DNA from: Collimonas antrihumi
GTDB taxonomy: Bacteria; Pseudomonadota; Gammaproteobacteria; Burkholderiales; Burkholderiaceae_D
Direction: 5' to 3'
DNA length: 64,000 bases
Assembly (NCBI RefSeq): GCF_018304965.1
Contig: NZ_JAGQED010000014.1
Coordinates: 42,874-106,873, forward strand
The number at the start of each line of letters is the position of its first letter. Position 1 is the stretch's first letter. The position numbers were made by a program, and so were the translations under genes. Of the stretch, positions 35,809-45,527 are shown piece after piece. A model generated the notes under the pieces. That model made no database searches and was not told where the DNA came from. It saw only the letters and a program-made list of their open reading frames with translations.

Positions 35809-37242
35809 ATGAACGTTTTTCCAATTATGCGTAAAACCAATCAAACCCAACTCGCTGCAATCGCATTCTCGTTGTTGTCAGCTACTGCCGGCGGTGCCTG
35901 GGCTCAAGCGGTGTCGCATCAGCCGGCGCCGCCGGCTGTCGCACCCGCTGCACCGGCTACCGCTCCGGCCGCCAAGCCTGGCGTAGCCAAAGCAGCGCCG
36001 CAGACCGTCGATGCCATTATCGCGGTAGTGAACACTGACGTGATTACCCAGCAGGAATTGAACAAGCGCATGGTGGATGTGGTGCAACGCATGCAGGCTC
36101 AAAAAATTCAGTTGCCGCCTGCCGCCGAGCTGCAAAAGCAGTTGCTGGAACGCATGATTCTTGAGCGTGCCGAAGTTCAGTTGGCGAAAGAAAACGGTTT
36201 GTCGATAGACGACGTCATGCTGGATCGCGCGATCAGCCGGATTGCCGAGCAGAACAAGCTGTCGATGCCGGATTTCCAAAAGCAGTTGGCGCAGGAAAAA
36301 ATTCCTTACGCGTCTTTCCGCGAGGAAATTCGACAAGAGATGCTATTGCAACGTCTGCGTGAGCGTGAAGTCGACAACAAGGTCCAGATTTCGGAATCGG
36401 AAGTGGATAATTACATTGCCGCTGACAAGAGCAACAAGCAAACCGCGCAGGAACTGGATTTGGCGCAGATTCTGATCCGTGTGCCGGAAAATGCCTCGGC
36501 CGAACAGATTGCACAGCGTGCCAAACGTGCTGAAGAAGCCATGCAGCAAATCAAGTCTGGCGGCAATTTCGCCGCCATCGCAGCTGCATTTTCCGACGCC
36601 AGCGATGCCTTGAAGGGCGGCGACATGGGGTGGCGCTCGCAAGATCGCCTGCCGGCGCTGTTTGTCGAAGCGGTCGCAAATTTGAACGTGGGCCAGGTAT
36701 CGAGCATCCTGAAAAGCGCCAATGGATTTCATATCGTCAAACTGGTTAGCAAGCGTGCCGCGCCCGCAGCCGGGACCGACACCGCGGCAGCGCCAGTCCA
36801 GCAAACCCATGTGCGGCATATCCTGATCAAGGTGACACCGACCGTCACCGCGGCCGAGGCACGCCGCCGTCTGGTCGACCTGAAGGAACGTATCGACAAC
36901 AAGGCGGCAACGTTTGAAGATCTGGCAAAGTTGTATTCGAACGATTTGTCGGCCTCCAAGGGCGGCGATCTGGGCTGGGTTTACCCGGGCGATACTGTAC
37001 CTGAATTCGAACGCGCGATGGATGCCCTGAAACCGGGCCAGGTCAGCGATCCGATCGAGTCGCCGTTTGGCTATCACCTGATCGAGGTGGTGGAGCGCAA
37101 GACCAACGACGTCTCCAAGGAACGTCAACGCCTGGCGGCACGGATGGCGATTCGTGAACGTAAAACGGAAGAAGCTACCAACGAATGGTTGCGCCAGTTG
37201 CGCGACCGGACTTATGTGGAATACCGTGGCGACGAGCGTTGA
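35809..37242 (+). CDS. surA: Periplasmic chaperone/peptidyl-prolyl isomerase SurA
   Basis: Escorts outer-membrane proteins, including LptD, to the BAM complex. ATG 35809 begins 17 bp after the lptD stop; a TTG overlapping that stop is less likely, and ATG 35827 is possible. The signal sequence is followed by an Ala/Pro-rich stretch of about 30 residues, unusual in length. Then comes SurA_N (VDAIIAVVNTDVITQQELNKR), and two parvulin PPIase domains (around HILI... and DLAQILIRVP; GGDMGWRSQDRLP; GGDLGWVYPGDTVP). 477 aa against 428 in E. coli. Confidence 0.96.
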   Translation: MNVFPIMRKTNQTQLAAIAFSLLSATAGGAWAQAVSHQPAPPAVAPAAPATAPAAKPGVAKAAPQTVDAIIAVVNTDVITQQELNKRMVDVVQRMQAQKIQLPPAAELQKQLLERMILERAEVQLAKENGLSIDDVMLDRAISRIAEQNKLSMPDFQKQLAQEKIPYASFREEIRQEMLLQRLREREVDNKVQISESEVDNYIAADKSNKQTAQELDLAQILIRVPENASAEQIAQRAKRAEEAMQQIKSGGNFAAIAAAFSDASDALKGGDMGWRSQDRLPALFVEAVANLNVGQVSSILKSANGFHIVKLVSKRAAPAAGTDTAAAPVQQTHVRHILIKVTPTVTAAEARRRLVDLKERIDNKAATFEDLAKLYSNDLSASKGGDLGWVYPGDTVPEFERAMDALKPGQVSDPIESPFGYHLIEVVERKTNDVSKERQRLAARMAIRERKTEEATNEWLRQLRDRTYVEYRGDER

Positions 37243-37304
37243 TTACGTGCGTGGTATTTAAGTTTGCATTTGAGTTAGCCCCCAGCCAGTATCGAGAGTA
37301 GTGC

Positions 37305-38393
37305 ATGCCTGATCAATCTGTTGTGCAATCAGCTGCGCAATCAACAGTAGCGCCGCTGAAATCGCCAGGGCGGCCGAGGCCGGTATTGGCCGTCACTTGT
37401 GGCGAGCCGGCCGGCATCGGTCCTGAAGTGGCGATCAAAGCGGCCTGGCAGCTGCGCGCTGAAATCAACAGCGTGCTGATTGGCGATGCTGCTTTCCTGG
37501 CGATGATCGCCGCTGAGATCGATCCGCAAATCCGTCTCGTGGCATTGTCGCAACAAGCCTTGCGCAACAACGGCTTGCCGAATTTTCCCCATGATCAGAT
37601 CGCAGTGATCGATTGTCAGCTCGATGCGCATGTGCAACCGGGCCACCTGGATGCACGCAATGGCCGCGCCGTATTGCGCACGCTGGATATCGCCATCAAC
37701 GGTGCGCAGCAAGGTATTTTCGACGGCATGGTTACCGCGCCTTTGCAAAAAAGCACGATCAACGATGCCGGCGTGCCGTTTACCGGCCATACCGAATATC
37801 TTGCTGAAAAAAGCGCAACCGCGCAGGTCGTCATGATGCTGGCTACCGACCGGACCACGCCGCCGTTGCGGGTAGCGCTGGCGACCACGCATCTGGCGTT
37901 GAAAGATGTCGCGGCAGCGCTTACCTTTGACAGCCTCAGCCGGACCATCGCCATCCTGCATGCTGATTTGCAAAAGAAATTCGGCCTGGCGCAGCCGCGT
38001 ATCCTGGTGACGGGTTTGAATCCGCACGCAGGCGAAGGCGGTTACCTGGGGCGAGAAGAAATCGATATCATCAGCCCGGCCTTGCAAGCGGCTAAAGCGC
38101 TCGGCATCGACGTTCGCGGTCCTTATCCGGCCGATACCTTGTTCCAGCAAAAGTATCTGGCAGGCGCCGATTGCGTATTGGCGATGTACCACGACCAAGG
38201 TTTGCCGGTATTGAAATATGCCAGCTTCGGCCATGGCATCAACATCACGCTGGGCTTGCCGTTTATACGTACTTCGGTGGATCACGGCACGGCTCTGGAT
38301 CTCGCCGCAGCCGGCTTGGGCCGGGCCGATCACGGCAGCATGCTGGCGGCGTTGAACGTCGCGGCGCAAATGGTGCGCGCAGGGTGGGCGTAG
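37305..38393 (+). CDS. pdxA: 4-hydroxythreonine-4-phosphate dehydrogenase
   Basis: NAD-dependent step of pyridoxal 5'-phosphate synthesis. 362 aa with ~25 extra N-terminal residues. Motifs: [12 protein letters not shown] at the start of the core, metal ligands His in [12 protein letters not shown], His in NPHAGEGG, His in [11 protein letters not shown]. Third gene of the lptD-surA-pdxA-rsmA operon. The stop codon TAG is the first part of a GTAGGGTG/CACCCTAC palindrome. Confidence 0.97.
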   Translation: MPDQSVVQSAAQSTVAPLKSPGRPRPVLAVTCGEPAGIGPEVAIKAAWQLRAEINSVLIGDAAFLAMIAAEIDPQIRLVALSQQALRNNGLPNFPHDQIAVIDCQLDAHVQPGHLDARNGRAVLRTLDIAINGAQQGIFDGMVTAPLQKSTINDAGVPFTGHTEYLAEKSATAQVVMMLATDRTTPPLRVALATTHLALKDVAAALTFDSLSRTIAILHADLQKKFGLAQPRILVTGLNPHAGEGGYLGREEIDIISPALQAAKALGIDVRGPYPADTLFQQKYLAGADCVLAMYHDQGLPVLKYASFGHGINITLGLPFIRTSVDHGTALDLAAAGLGRADHGSMLAALNVAAQMVRAGWA

Positions 38394-38431
38394 GGTGTGC
38401 ATTCCGCGTGGGCACTACGTGACCACCCTAC
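38390..38431. repeat. TAGGGTGGGCAC-type palindrome, copy 2
   Basis: GTAGGGTG (38390-38397) pairs with CACCCTAC (38424-38431), with a GTGGGCAC inside. Contains the pdxA stop and lies 27 bp before rsmA. Confidence 0.6.
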
Positions 38432-38457
38432 CAAACCCGCAATTAAAAAAGAAAAAT

Positions 38458-39231
38458 ATGAAGAATCACATACCCCGCAAGCGCTTCGGTCAGAATTTCC
38501 TCACCGATGATACCGTGTTGTACAACATCATCGCCGCGATCGATCCGCAAGCCGACGATAACATGGTCGAGATCGGGCCCGGGCTGGCCGCCATGACGCG
38601 TCTGCTGCTGGAGTCGCTGCAACAATTGCACGTAGTCGAGCTGGATCGCGATCTGGTAGCGCGCCTGCAAAAGAATTTCGATCCGGCCCGTTTGCACGTG
38701 CATTCCGCCGACGCGTTGAAGTTCGATTTCAGCAGTATTCCCCTGACCGGCAATCGCAAATTGCGTGTGGTCGGGAATCTTCCTTACAACATCTCAAGCC
38801 CCTTGCTGTTCCACCTGGCAGAGATCGCACCGCAGGTGCAGGACCAGCATTTCATGCTGCAAAAGGAAGTGGTGGAGCGCATGGTCGCCGCACCCGGCAG
38901 CAAAGCGTTCGGCCGCCTGTCGGTCATGCTGCAATGGCGTTACACCATGCAGTTGATGTTTATCGTGCCGCCGACTGCGTTTGATCCGCCGCCTAGGGTT
39001 GAATCAGCCATCGTGCGGATGATTCCGATTGCCCAACCCTTGGCTTGCGATCAGAAAAAACTGGAAGACGTCGTGCTGAAAGCGTTTACGCAAAGACGCA
39101 AGGTGATCAGGAACTGCCTGGCTGGCATGTTTACGGAGAATGATTTGATCGATGCCGGCGTCGATCCGCAAGCGCGGCCTGAAACCGTCTCCATGGAACT
39201 GTTTGTGGCGTTGGCGAATCGTTTGCCATGA
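38458..39231 (+). CDS. rsmA: 16S rRNA dimethyladenosine transferase RsmA (KsgA)
   Basis: Dimethylates A1518 and A1519 of 16S rRNA in the final stage of 30S maturation. 257 aa. N-terminal RKRFGQNFLTDDTVLYNI; SAM motif VEIGPGLAAMTRLLLES; catalytic NLPYNISSPLL; C-terminal helical domain with FTQRRKVIRNCL. The ATG at 38458 fits the family start; a longer frame upstream crosses the palindrome and is rejected. Last gene of the lptD operon. Confidence 0.97.
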   Translation: MKNHIPRKRFGQNFLTDDTVLYNIIAAIDPQADDNMVEIGPGLAAMTRLLLESLQQLHVVELDRDLVARLQKNFDPARLHVHSADALKFDFSSIPLTGNRKLRVVGNLPYNISSPLLFHLAEIAPQVQDQHFMLQKEVVERMVAAPGSKAFGRLSVMLQWRYTMQLMFIVPPTAFDPPPRVESAIVRMIPIAQPLACDQKKLEDVVLKAFTQRRKVIRNCLAGMFTENDLIDAGVDPQARPETVSMELFVALANRLP

Positions 39232-39275
39232 TGATCTTGATCTGACCAGGCATAACCGGCGCCGGCCGCAGCAAC

Positions 39276-39686
39276 TTATAAAGTGGCGTCGGCGCCATGT
39301 CCTGCTTTGCGTTCTATCAATTCCACCTTGTAGCCGTCGGGGTCCTGCACAAAGGCAATCACCGTGCTGCCACCCTTGACCGGCCCCGCTTCGCGCGTTA
39401 CGTTGCCGCCTTGCGCCTTGACTGCCTCACAGGCTTTGTAGGCGTCTTCGACGGCGACTGCGAGGTGGCCGAACGCCGTACCCTGCTCGTAGCTGTCGAC
39501 GCCGTAGTTATAAGTCAATTCGAGTTCCGCATGATCGGGATTGCTGCCGTAGCCGACAAAAGCCAGCGTGTATTTGTATTCAGGATTGTCATTGGTACGT
39601 AGCAGTTTCATGCCGAGTACCTTGGTGTAGAAATCGATGGAACGTTGCAGATTGCCGACGCGCAGCATGGTGTGGAGGATTCGCAT
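39276..39686 (-). CDS. gloA: Lactoylglutathione lyase (glyoxalase I)
   Basis: Converts the methylglyoxal-glutathione adduct to S-lactoylglutathione. 136 aa, as E. coli GloA, from ATG 39686 ([21 protein letters not shown]). Metal ligands: His5, Glu near LELTYN, His of FGHLAVAV and Glu near VELIERK; all four are present. A longer in-frame opening upstream lacks sense and overlaps the next gene. Last gene of the minus-strand cluster from glyQ. Confidence 0.95.
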   Translation of the reverse strand: MRILHTMLRVGNLQRSIDFYTKVLGMKLLRTNDNPEYKYTLAFVGYGSNPDHAELELTYNYGVDSYEQGTAFGHLAVAVEDAYKACEAVKAQGGNVTREAGPVKGGSTVIAFVQDPDGYKVELIERKAGHGADATL

Positions 39687-39721
39687 GGTTTTTCTCGATG
39701 GTTGGTTTGTCTTGGCAAAGC

Positions 39722-39752
39722 GTGGGTACAAATGCGTGCCCACCCTACTAGA
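39722..39752. repeat. TAGGGTGGGCAC-type palindrome, copy 3
   Basis: Read on the minus strand: TAGTAGGGTGGGCACGC...GTACCCACG, starting within the stop codon of the YgjP-like gene. Same design as at 3371 and 38390. Confidence 0.6.
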
Positions 39753-40725
39753 ATACTGGCAAGGTTTCCTGGGCGCTGTCGCGCAGGGTTTTCCGGGCCG
39801 TTTCAAATTCGGGGAAAATCGATTGCACCGTGGCCCAGAAACGCGGGCTGTGGTTCATCTCGCGCAAATGCGACAACTCATGCGCAATCACATAATCGAT
39901 CAGCGGCAGTGCAAAATGCATCAGCCGCCAGTTCAGTCGGATCTTGCCTTCCGAAGTGCAAGAACCCCATTGGGTAGTCGCCGACGACAACGCAAACGAC
40001 TGGTAGGTGACGCCGAGCTTTTCCGCATATATCGGTAGCCGTTCAGCGAACACCCTCTTGGCTTCCAGCTGCAGCCAGCCCAATACGCGATCCTTCAGCT
40101 GCTGTTCGCCGGCGTCGGCCGGCAGGCATACGGTCAATTCCTCGCTGGCCTCGTCGAAATGAATTCCTGCCCTCTGGGTAGCGTGAATGCGCAGCGTAAT
40201 GTTGCGGCCCATGTAGGGCAGCGTCTCGCCGTCGCGCCATACCATTTGCGGTTGCATGCGGCGGGTCGAACGATCGCGGTATTCGCTCAGCTTGGTAAAA
40301 ATCCAGCGTTTCTTTTCACGAATGGCGATTTCGATATCGCCCAGCGTGACCCATTTTGGTGCAGTCACGCGCAAGCCATCGTCGCTGATCAGAAAGCCGA
40401 TGGAGCGCCGTTTGGAGCGCAACAGGGTGTAATCGAGTACATGTTCGCCAAAGTGCAGGCGGCGCTTGCCTGGCGCCAGCGCAGTCGATTCGCTCGGCGG
40501 CAGAGCCGGGGGCTTCGCTCTTGATTGCGGCCCCGCTGGCGGTGCTTCGACAGACGGGGTACTGGTGGTCAAATCGTCGGCAAACAGATCCAGCTGCAAC
40601 GCTTGCTGCTGCGGTAGCTTGCCCTGGGGCCTGCTATGTGGTCCCAGACGTGGCTTTGCTGGCTTTTGATGCAATAGTTTCAATGGCGACCAGATTAGGG
40701 AATTATTGTTTCTTGGAATAAACAT
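39748..40725 (-). CDS. YgjP-like (DUF45/M48) metallopeptidase
   Basis: Zincin of the WLM/SprT-like group, 325 aa. The first ~90 residues are low-complexity and Pro/Gln-rich ([14 protein letters not shown], with [19 protein letters not shown]). The DUF45 core follows ([21 protein letters not shown]), then [31 protein letters not shown] (interrupted: HELSH is the zinc motif, with a third His further on). Role unknown; conserved beside plsC in Burkholderiales. The start overlaps the plsC end by 23 bp and has no clear ribosome site. Confidence 0.85.
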   Translation of the reverse strand: MFIPRNNNSLIWSPLKLLHQKPAKPRLGPHSRPQGKLPQQQALQLDLFADDLTTSTPSVEAPPAGPQSRAKPPALPPSESTALAPGKRRLHFGEHVLDYTLLRSKRRSIGFLISDDGLRVTAPKWVTLGDIEIAIREKKRWIFTKLSEYRDRSTRRMQPQMVWRDGETLPYMGRNITLRIHATQRAGIHFDEASEELTVCLPADAGEQQLKDRVLGWLQLEAKRVFAERLPIYAEKLGVTYQSFALSSATTQWGSCTSEGKIRLNWRLMHFALPLIDYVIAHELSHLREMNHSPRFWATVQSIFPEFETARKTLRDSAQETLPVF

Positions 40726-41446
40726 GCGGTGAAATCACGCGCATTTCAGATTCTATCCAATTTTCGACTTTAGTCATCAGCGCGTTGCTATCCAGGTTTT
40801 CCGGATAAATCGGCTTGCCGATAGAAACGGTGATCAGCCCCGGTTTCTTGATGAAGGAATTCTTCGGCCAGCATTCACCTGCGTTGTGCGCGATCGGCAC
40901 CACAGGTGTATTGGTTTCTACCGCCAGGCGTGTGCCGCCGGCCTTGTATTTACCGGTTTGGCCAACCGGAATCCGCGTCCCTTCCGGGAACATGATGATC
41001 CATTGGCCGTCAGCCAGCCGCTTGCGGCCTTGCACCACCACCTGCGCGAAGGCGTCGCGGCCTTTGCTGCGGTCGATCGGAATCATGCGCAGCAGGGCGA
41101 TGCCCCAGCCGAAGAACGGGATGTAGGTCAGCGATTTCTTGAACACGAACACCAAGGGACGCGGCGTCATCTGCAGCAAGAAAATCGTTTCCCAGGCCGA
41201 CTGATGTTTGCTCAGCACTACCGCTGGTGCATCAGGGAAGTTCTCAAAGCCCTTGACCTCATAGCGAATGCCGCAAATGACTTTGGCCATCCAGATCACC
41301 ATGACGTTCCAGCGCGCCGTCAAATAATAGCGCCGAGCGTAAGGGAAGGGCGCAAACAGGATGCAGGCGAAGGACCAGACTACCGTCAAGACGGTCATCA
41401 GCAGGAAGAACGACAGGGAACGCAAAAACAGGGAAAAACGCAACAT
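40703..41446 (-). CDS. plsC: 1-acyl-sn-glycerol-3-phosphate acyltransferase
   Basis: Makes phosphatidic acid from lysophosphatidic acid at the inner membrane. 247 aa from ATG 41446 (GGAG 7 nt upstream). One N-terminal helix; motif I SKHQSAWET has HX4E instead of the common HX4D; motif III MFPEGTRIPVG is complete. The Glu variant occurs in other betaproteobacterial PlsC to my knowledge. Follows gmhB with a REP-like element between them. Confidence 0.93.
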   Translation of the reverse strand: MLRFSLFLRSLSFFLLMTVLTVVWSFACILFAPFPYARRYYLTARWNVMVIWMAKVICGIRYEVKGFENFPDAPAVVLSKHQSAWETIFLLQMTPRPLVFVFKKSLTYIPFFGWGIALLRMIPIDRSKGRDAFAQVVVQGRKRLADGQWIIMFPEGTRIPVGQTGKYKAGGTRLAVETNTPVVPIAHNAGECWPKNSFIKKPGLITVSIGKPIYPENLDSNALMTKVENWIESEMRVISPHVYSKKQ

Positions 41447-41481
41447 GCAAACTCCAGATAATCTTAAACGCTTCAAAACTT

Positions 41482-41563
41482 CGTCATCCCCGCGCACGCG
41501 GGCACCAAGGCAGAGGATCCAAGTTACTGATGAAAATGGATTCCCGCGTGCGCGGGAATGACG
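41482..41563. repeat. REP/BIME-like palindromic repeat, copy 4
   Basis: Arms CGTCATCCCCGCGCACGCGG and TTCCCGCGTGCGCGGGAATG. The core changed from GCGAACGC to GCGCACGC on the left with the matching change on the right (GCGTGCGC). That is a compensatory pair and supports selection for the hairpin. Confidence 0.9.
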
Positions 41564-41596
41564 CCGCAGGAGTTACTCATGGTCTTTTTAATTAAA

Positions 41597-42154
41597 TCAA
41601 ACCGACAGCTCCACCGGTTTCTTCAACAGGAATTCAACCACCGCCGCCAGGTCCGGAAAGATCAATGTGCCGGGTGGCAGGCCGCCCTTGTCGCGGGTTT
41701 TTTCGCCTTTGCCGGTGAGCACCAGATAGGGCGCGCAACCGGCGATAAAACCTGCCTGCAAATCACGCAGCGAGTCGCCTACCGTCGGCACTCCGCCGCG
41801 CAGGCTGATTTCAAAACGCTTGCCGATGTCTTGGAACATGCCGGGTTTGGGCTTGCGGCAATCGCAGTTGTCGTCGGCCGCATGCGGGCAAAAAAAGATC
41901 GCATCGATTTCGGCGCCGACCAGTTGCGCGGCTTCGTGCATTTTCTGATGAATCGCCATCAGCGCCTGCATGTCGAACAAGCCGCGTGCAATACCCGACT
42001 GGTTGGTTGCCACAACTACCCGGTAACCGGCCTGGTTCAGGCGTGCTATCGCCTCAAGAGAACCCTTGATCGGCATCCATTCATCTGGCGATTTGATGAA
42101 GGCATCAGAGTCGTGATTGATGACGCCGTCGCGGTCTAGGATGATCAGTTTCAT
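41597..42154 (-). CDS. gmhB: D-glycero-beta-D-manno-heptose-1,7-bisphosphate 7-phosphatase
   Basis: HAD phosphatase of LPS core heptose synthesis, 185 aa. Motif I LDRDGVIN (DxD), TNQSGIARG, the zinc cluster CPHAADDNCDCRKPKP (Cys/His/Cys/Cys) and GDSLRDLQAG. Lies between glyS and plsC in a cluster typical of Burkholderiales. Confidence 0.96.
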   Translation of the reverse strand: MKLIILDRDGVINHDSDAFIKSPDEWMPIKGSLEAIARLNQAGYRVVVATNQSGIARGLFDMQALMAIHQKMHEAAQLVGAEIDAIFFCPHAADDNCDCRKPKPGMFQDIGKRFEISLRGGVPTVGDSLRDLQAGFIAGCAPYLVLTGKGEKTRDKGGLPPGTLIFPDLAAVVEFLLKKPVELSV

Positions 42155-42182
42155 ATTGGCTAGTGGGCGATTCTATAATTTC

Positions 42183-42264
42183 CGTCATCCTCGCGAACGC
42201 GGGCACCAAGGTGGGGAATCCAGTTTGCCGACTAAGCTGGATTCCCGCGTTCGCGGGAATGACG
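42183..42264. repeat. REP/BIME-like palindromic repeat, copy 5
   Basis: Arms CGTCATCCTCGCGAACGCGG and TTCCCGCGTTCGCGGGAATG, left-arm insert GCACCAAGGTGGGGAATCC. Lies between glyS and gmhB, within 650 bp of copy 4. Confidence 0.9.
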
Positions 42265-42288
42265 CAGTGGAAAGTTTTCAGTGTCAAT

Positions 42289-44406
42289 TCAAGCGGCCAG
42301 CTTGGAAATATCGGCGACCTGATTCAACATCACATGCAGGTTCGCCAGCAGCGCCAGACGGTTGTTACGCAATTGCTCGTCTTCTGCCATCACCATTACG
42401 TCGTTGAAGAAGCCGTCGACGTTTTCCCGCAGCCGCGCCAATGCTTTCAACGCCGTGGTGAAATCGCCTTTGGCGAAGGCAGCGTCAACCTCGGGTTTAA
42501 GCGTATTCATCGCCGCGAACAACTGTTGTTCGGCGCTGTCGCGCAGCAAATCCTGCTGTACCGTGTTGCCAACGCCTTCGGTCTTTTTCAGGATGTTGGT
42601 GATGCGCTTGTTCGCGGCAGCCAGCGCTTCTGCCTCCGGCAAGGCGGCAAACGCCTGTACCGCATCCAGGCGTTCGATGATGTTGTCGAGCCGGTCGGGC
42701 TGCTGCGCCACCACCGCTTCAATTTCATTTGGCGAATAACCACGTTCGCGCAGCAGACCGCGCAAGCGCTCGTACAGGAACGGCAGCACGTCGTTGCCCG
42801 GATCTTTGAAATTGGCGTTGCCGGCGAACTGTTGCGCCGCACTGCTCAGCAATTGCGCCAGCGATATCGGCAGGCGCTTTTCCAGCAGCATGCGCAAGAT
42901 ACCCAGCGCATGGCGGCGCAAGGCAAACGGATCCTTATCGCCGGTTGGCTGCAGGCCGATGCCCCAGATGCCGATCAGCGTTTCCAGTTTGTCTGCCAGG
43001 GCGACTGCCACACTGGTATCGGTAGTCGGCAAGGCATCGCCGGCAAAGCGCGGCTGATAGTGTTCCGAGATTGCCAGCGCGACGTGTTCCGCTTCGCCGT
43101 CATGGCGTGCGTAGTAGTTGCCCATGATACCTTGCAGCTCAGGGAATTCACCCACCATGTCGGTCAGCAGGTCGGCCTTGGCCAGCAGTGCTGCACGTTC
43201 GGCCTGGGTGGTCAATACTGCATCGCCGCCCAGCAGTGTGGCGATTGCCGCCGCCAGGGCTTTGACCCGGTCCGTGCGTTGCAACTGGTTGCCAAGCTTG
43301 TTGTGATAGACCACATTGCCCAGCAAAGGCACGCGATCGGCCAGTTTCTTTTTCTGGTCTTGCTCGAAGAAAAACTTGGCGTCGGACAGGCGCGGCCGGA
43401 CCACACGTTCATTGCCTTCGATGATGTAATGCGGCTCGTTGGTCTGCAGATTCGAGACGATCAGGAAGCGCGAACGCAATTTGCCGGCGCTATCGGTCAA
43501 GGCAAAATACTTCTGATTGGTTTGCATCGTCAGGATCAGGCATTCCTGAGGAACGCTGAGGAATTCATCTTCGAATTTGCAGGCATACACTACCGGCCAC
43601 TCGACCAGCGCCGTGACTTCATCCAGCAGCGCTTCCGGCATCAATACCTGATCATCCGCAGCGCTTGCCAACAGGGCAGCGCGAATCTTTTCCTTGCGCT
43701 CACTGAAACCGGCGATGACTTTGCCGTGTTCTGCCAGCGTAGTCGCATAGCCGTCGGCGTCGGCCAGCGTGATGCGGCCTTGCGACAGGAAGCGGTGACC
43801 TTCGGTCTGGCGGCCGGCATCCAGTCCGAGCAAGGTCAGCGGCAACACCTGGTCGCCGTGCAGCGCCACCAGGCTATGCGCTGGCCGCACAAAGCGTACG
43901 GTGTGGCCGGCGGCATGGCCATGTTGAAGCTGATAGCTCATCACTTTCGGAATCGGCAGCTTGGCTACCGTATCTTCCAGCACCACTTGCAAACCGACAG
44001 GCAACGCCACGCCTTTGGCGGTGTAGCTGAAGAAAAAGCTTTCAGCCTTGCCATCGGGGGCACGTTCCAGTTCGGCCGGGGTGATCATCACCTTGCCGCA
44101 TTGCGCAGCCATGGCAGCCAGTTTCTTCACCAGCGGCGCGGTTGCCCGGCCATCCGCATCCAGTGCTACCGACACCGGCAGCACCTTCTCGCGCATGGTT
44201 TTATCGAGCGAAACGGCGCGCACATTACCGATGGCGACTGCCAGGCGGCGTGGTGTGGCGAATGCGGTGGCGACGGCGCCGTCTTCCAGGAAATCGCGTG
44301 ATTTCAAGCCGTTGAAAATACCTGCGGCAAACGCATCGCCAAGTTTTGCCAGTGCTTTCGGAGGCAGTTCTTCTGTAAAAATTTCGATCAGCAGGGTGCG
44401 GCTCAT
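42289..44406 (-). CDS. glyS: Glycyl-tRNA synthetase beta subunit
   Basis: 705 aa from ATG 44406 (AAGGAC at SD distance; a longer opening adds five residues). [19 protein letters not shown] start, the beta-subunit HD-like middle and the C-terminal anticodon-binding DALR-like helices ([19 protein letters not shown]). Makes the alpha2beta2 enzyme with GlyQ, encoded 12 bp upstream. Confidence 0.97.
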   Translation of the reverse strand: MSRTLLIEIFTEELPPKALAKLGDAFAAGIFNGLKSRDFLEDGAVATAFATPRRLAVAIGNVRAVSLDKTMREKVLPVSVALDADGRATAPLVKKLAAMAAQCGKVMITPAELERAPDGKAESFFFSYTAKGVALPVGLQVVLEDTVAKLPIPKVMSYQLQHGHAAGHTVRFVRPAHSLVALHGDQVLPLTLLGLDAGRQTEGHRFLSQGRITLADADGYATTLAEHGKVIAGFSERKEKIRAALLASAADDQVLMPEALLDEVTALVEWPVVYACKFEDEFLSVPQECLILTMQTNQKYFALTDSAGKLRSRFLIVSNLQTNEPHYIIEGNERVVRPRLSDAKFFFEQDQKKKLADRVPLLGNVVYHNKLGNQLQRTDRVKALAAAIATLLGGDAVLTTQAERAALLAKADLLTDMVGEFPELQGIMGNYYARHDGEAEHVALAISEHYQPRFAGDALPTTDTSVAVALADKLETLIGIWGIGLQPTGDKDPFALRRHALGILRMLLEKRLPISLAQLLSSAAQQFAGNANFKDPGNDVLPFLYERLRGLLRERGYSPNEIEAVVAQQPDRLDNIIERLDAVQAFAALPEAEALAAANKRITNILKKTEGVGNTVQQDLLRDSAEQQLFAAMNTLKPEVDAAFAKGDFTTALKALARLRENVDGFFNDVMVMAEDEQLRNNRLALLANLHVMLNQVADISKLAA

Positions 44407-44417
44407 GAGTGTGTCCT

Positions 44418-45398
44418 TCATGCCTTTTCCCCTGCGCGCTGCGCTACTGCCGCCATGTATTCATCTCCAAATTCTTGCAACAACAGATCGCCATTTTCCT
44501 TGGTGATCTCCCACATCGGGAAGCCCAGTTTGGCCCGTGAATCGTAATATGCTTGCGCCACTGCGCGCGACAGGTTACGGATCCGGCCCATATAGGCGGC
44601 GCGCTCGGTGACCGAGATCGCTCCGCGCGCATCCAGCAGATTGAAGGTGTGCGCCGCTTTCAATACCATTTCATAAGCTGGCAGCGCCAGTGGCACTTCC
44701 AGCAGGCGCTTGGCTTCCGCTTCATAGTTGCCGAACAGCGGGAACAGGAATTCGGTGTTGGCGTGCTCGAAATTGTAGGTCGATTGCTCGACCTCGTTTT
44801 GATGGAACACATCGCCGTAGCTGAGTTTTTTGGTGACGCCGTTTTCAACCCGCTCTGTCCAAACCAGGTCGTAGACGTTTTCTACGCCCTGCAGGTACAT
44901 CGCCAGCCGTTCGATACCGTAAGTGATCTCACCTAGCACCGGCTTGCAATCGAGTCCGCCGACTTGCTGGAAATACGTGAACTGCGTCACTTCCATGCCG
45001 TTCAGCCAGACTTCCCAGCCCAGGCCCCAGGCGCCCAAGGTCGGATTTTCCCAGTCGTCCTCGACGAAGCGCACATCGTTGCGCTTGAGATCCAGGCCGA
45101 GCGCGGCCAGCGAACCAAGGTAGAGATCCAGGATGTTTTCCGGCGCCGGCTTGAGTACGACCTGGTATTGGTAGTAGTGCTGCAAGCGATTAGGGTTTTC
45201 GCCATAGCGTCCGTCTTTGGGACGACGCGACGGTTGCACGTAGGCGGCGCGCCAGGGTTCGGGGCCGATTGCGCGCAGGAAGGTTGCGGTGTGCGAAGTG
45301 CCGGCGCCGACTTCCATGTCGTAGGGTTGTAGCAGGGCACAGCCCTGAGCGTCCCAGTAATCTTGTAATTTAAGAATTATTTGTTGAAATGTAAGCAT
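44418..45398 (-). CDS. glyQ: Glycyl-tRNA synthetase alpha subunit
   Basis: Catalytic class II alpha subunit, 326 aa: [40 protein letters not shown], the [19 protein letters not shown] motif 2 region and [19 protein letters not shown]. Alpha-plus-beta type rather than the single-chain GlyRS. Confidence 0.98.
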   Translation of the reverse strand: MLTFQQIILKLQDYWDAQGCALLQPYDMEVGAGTSHTATFLRAIGPEPWRAAYVQPSRRPKDGRYGENPNRLQHYYQYQVVLKPAPENILDLYLGSLAALGLDLKRNDVRFVEDDWENPTLGAWGLGWEVWLNGMEVTQFTYFQQVGGLDCKPVLGEITYGIERLAMYLQGVENVYDLVWTERVENGVTKKLSYGDVFHQNEVEQSTYNFEHANTEFLFPLFGNYEAEAKRLLEVPLALPAYEMVLKAAHTFNLLDARGAISVTERAAYMGRIRNLSRAVAQAYYDSRAKLGFPMWEITKENGDLLLQEFGDEYMAAVAQRAGEKA

Positions 45399-45527
45399 CG
45401 TTTTGTTGCTTTTCCATACGGCTAAGTGCCGGTTAATCGATTAAGTATGGCGGATCAAGTACAGCGGCCCACTGAAGCAGGTGATGACGAGCGCTAAGAC
45501 CAGCGATTTTAGCGGGTTTTGACTGAT

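Noticed and set aside
40800..41450. Inactive plsC because of HX4E in motif I
   Set aside because: Rest of the protein is intact and the Glu variant is, to my knowledge, normal in betaproteobacterial PlsC.
42163..44301. 712-codon open frame on the plus strand
   Set aside because: Antisense to glyS, whose product is unmistakable; runs through a REP-like repeat at its start.
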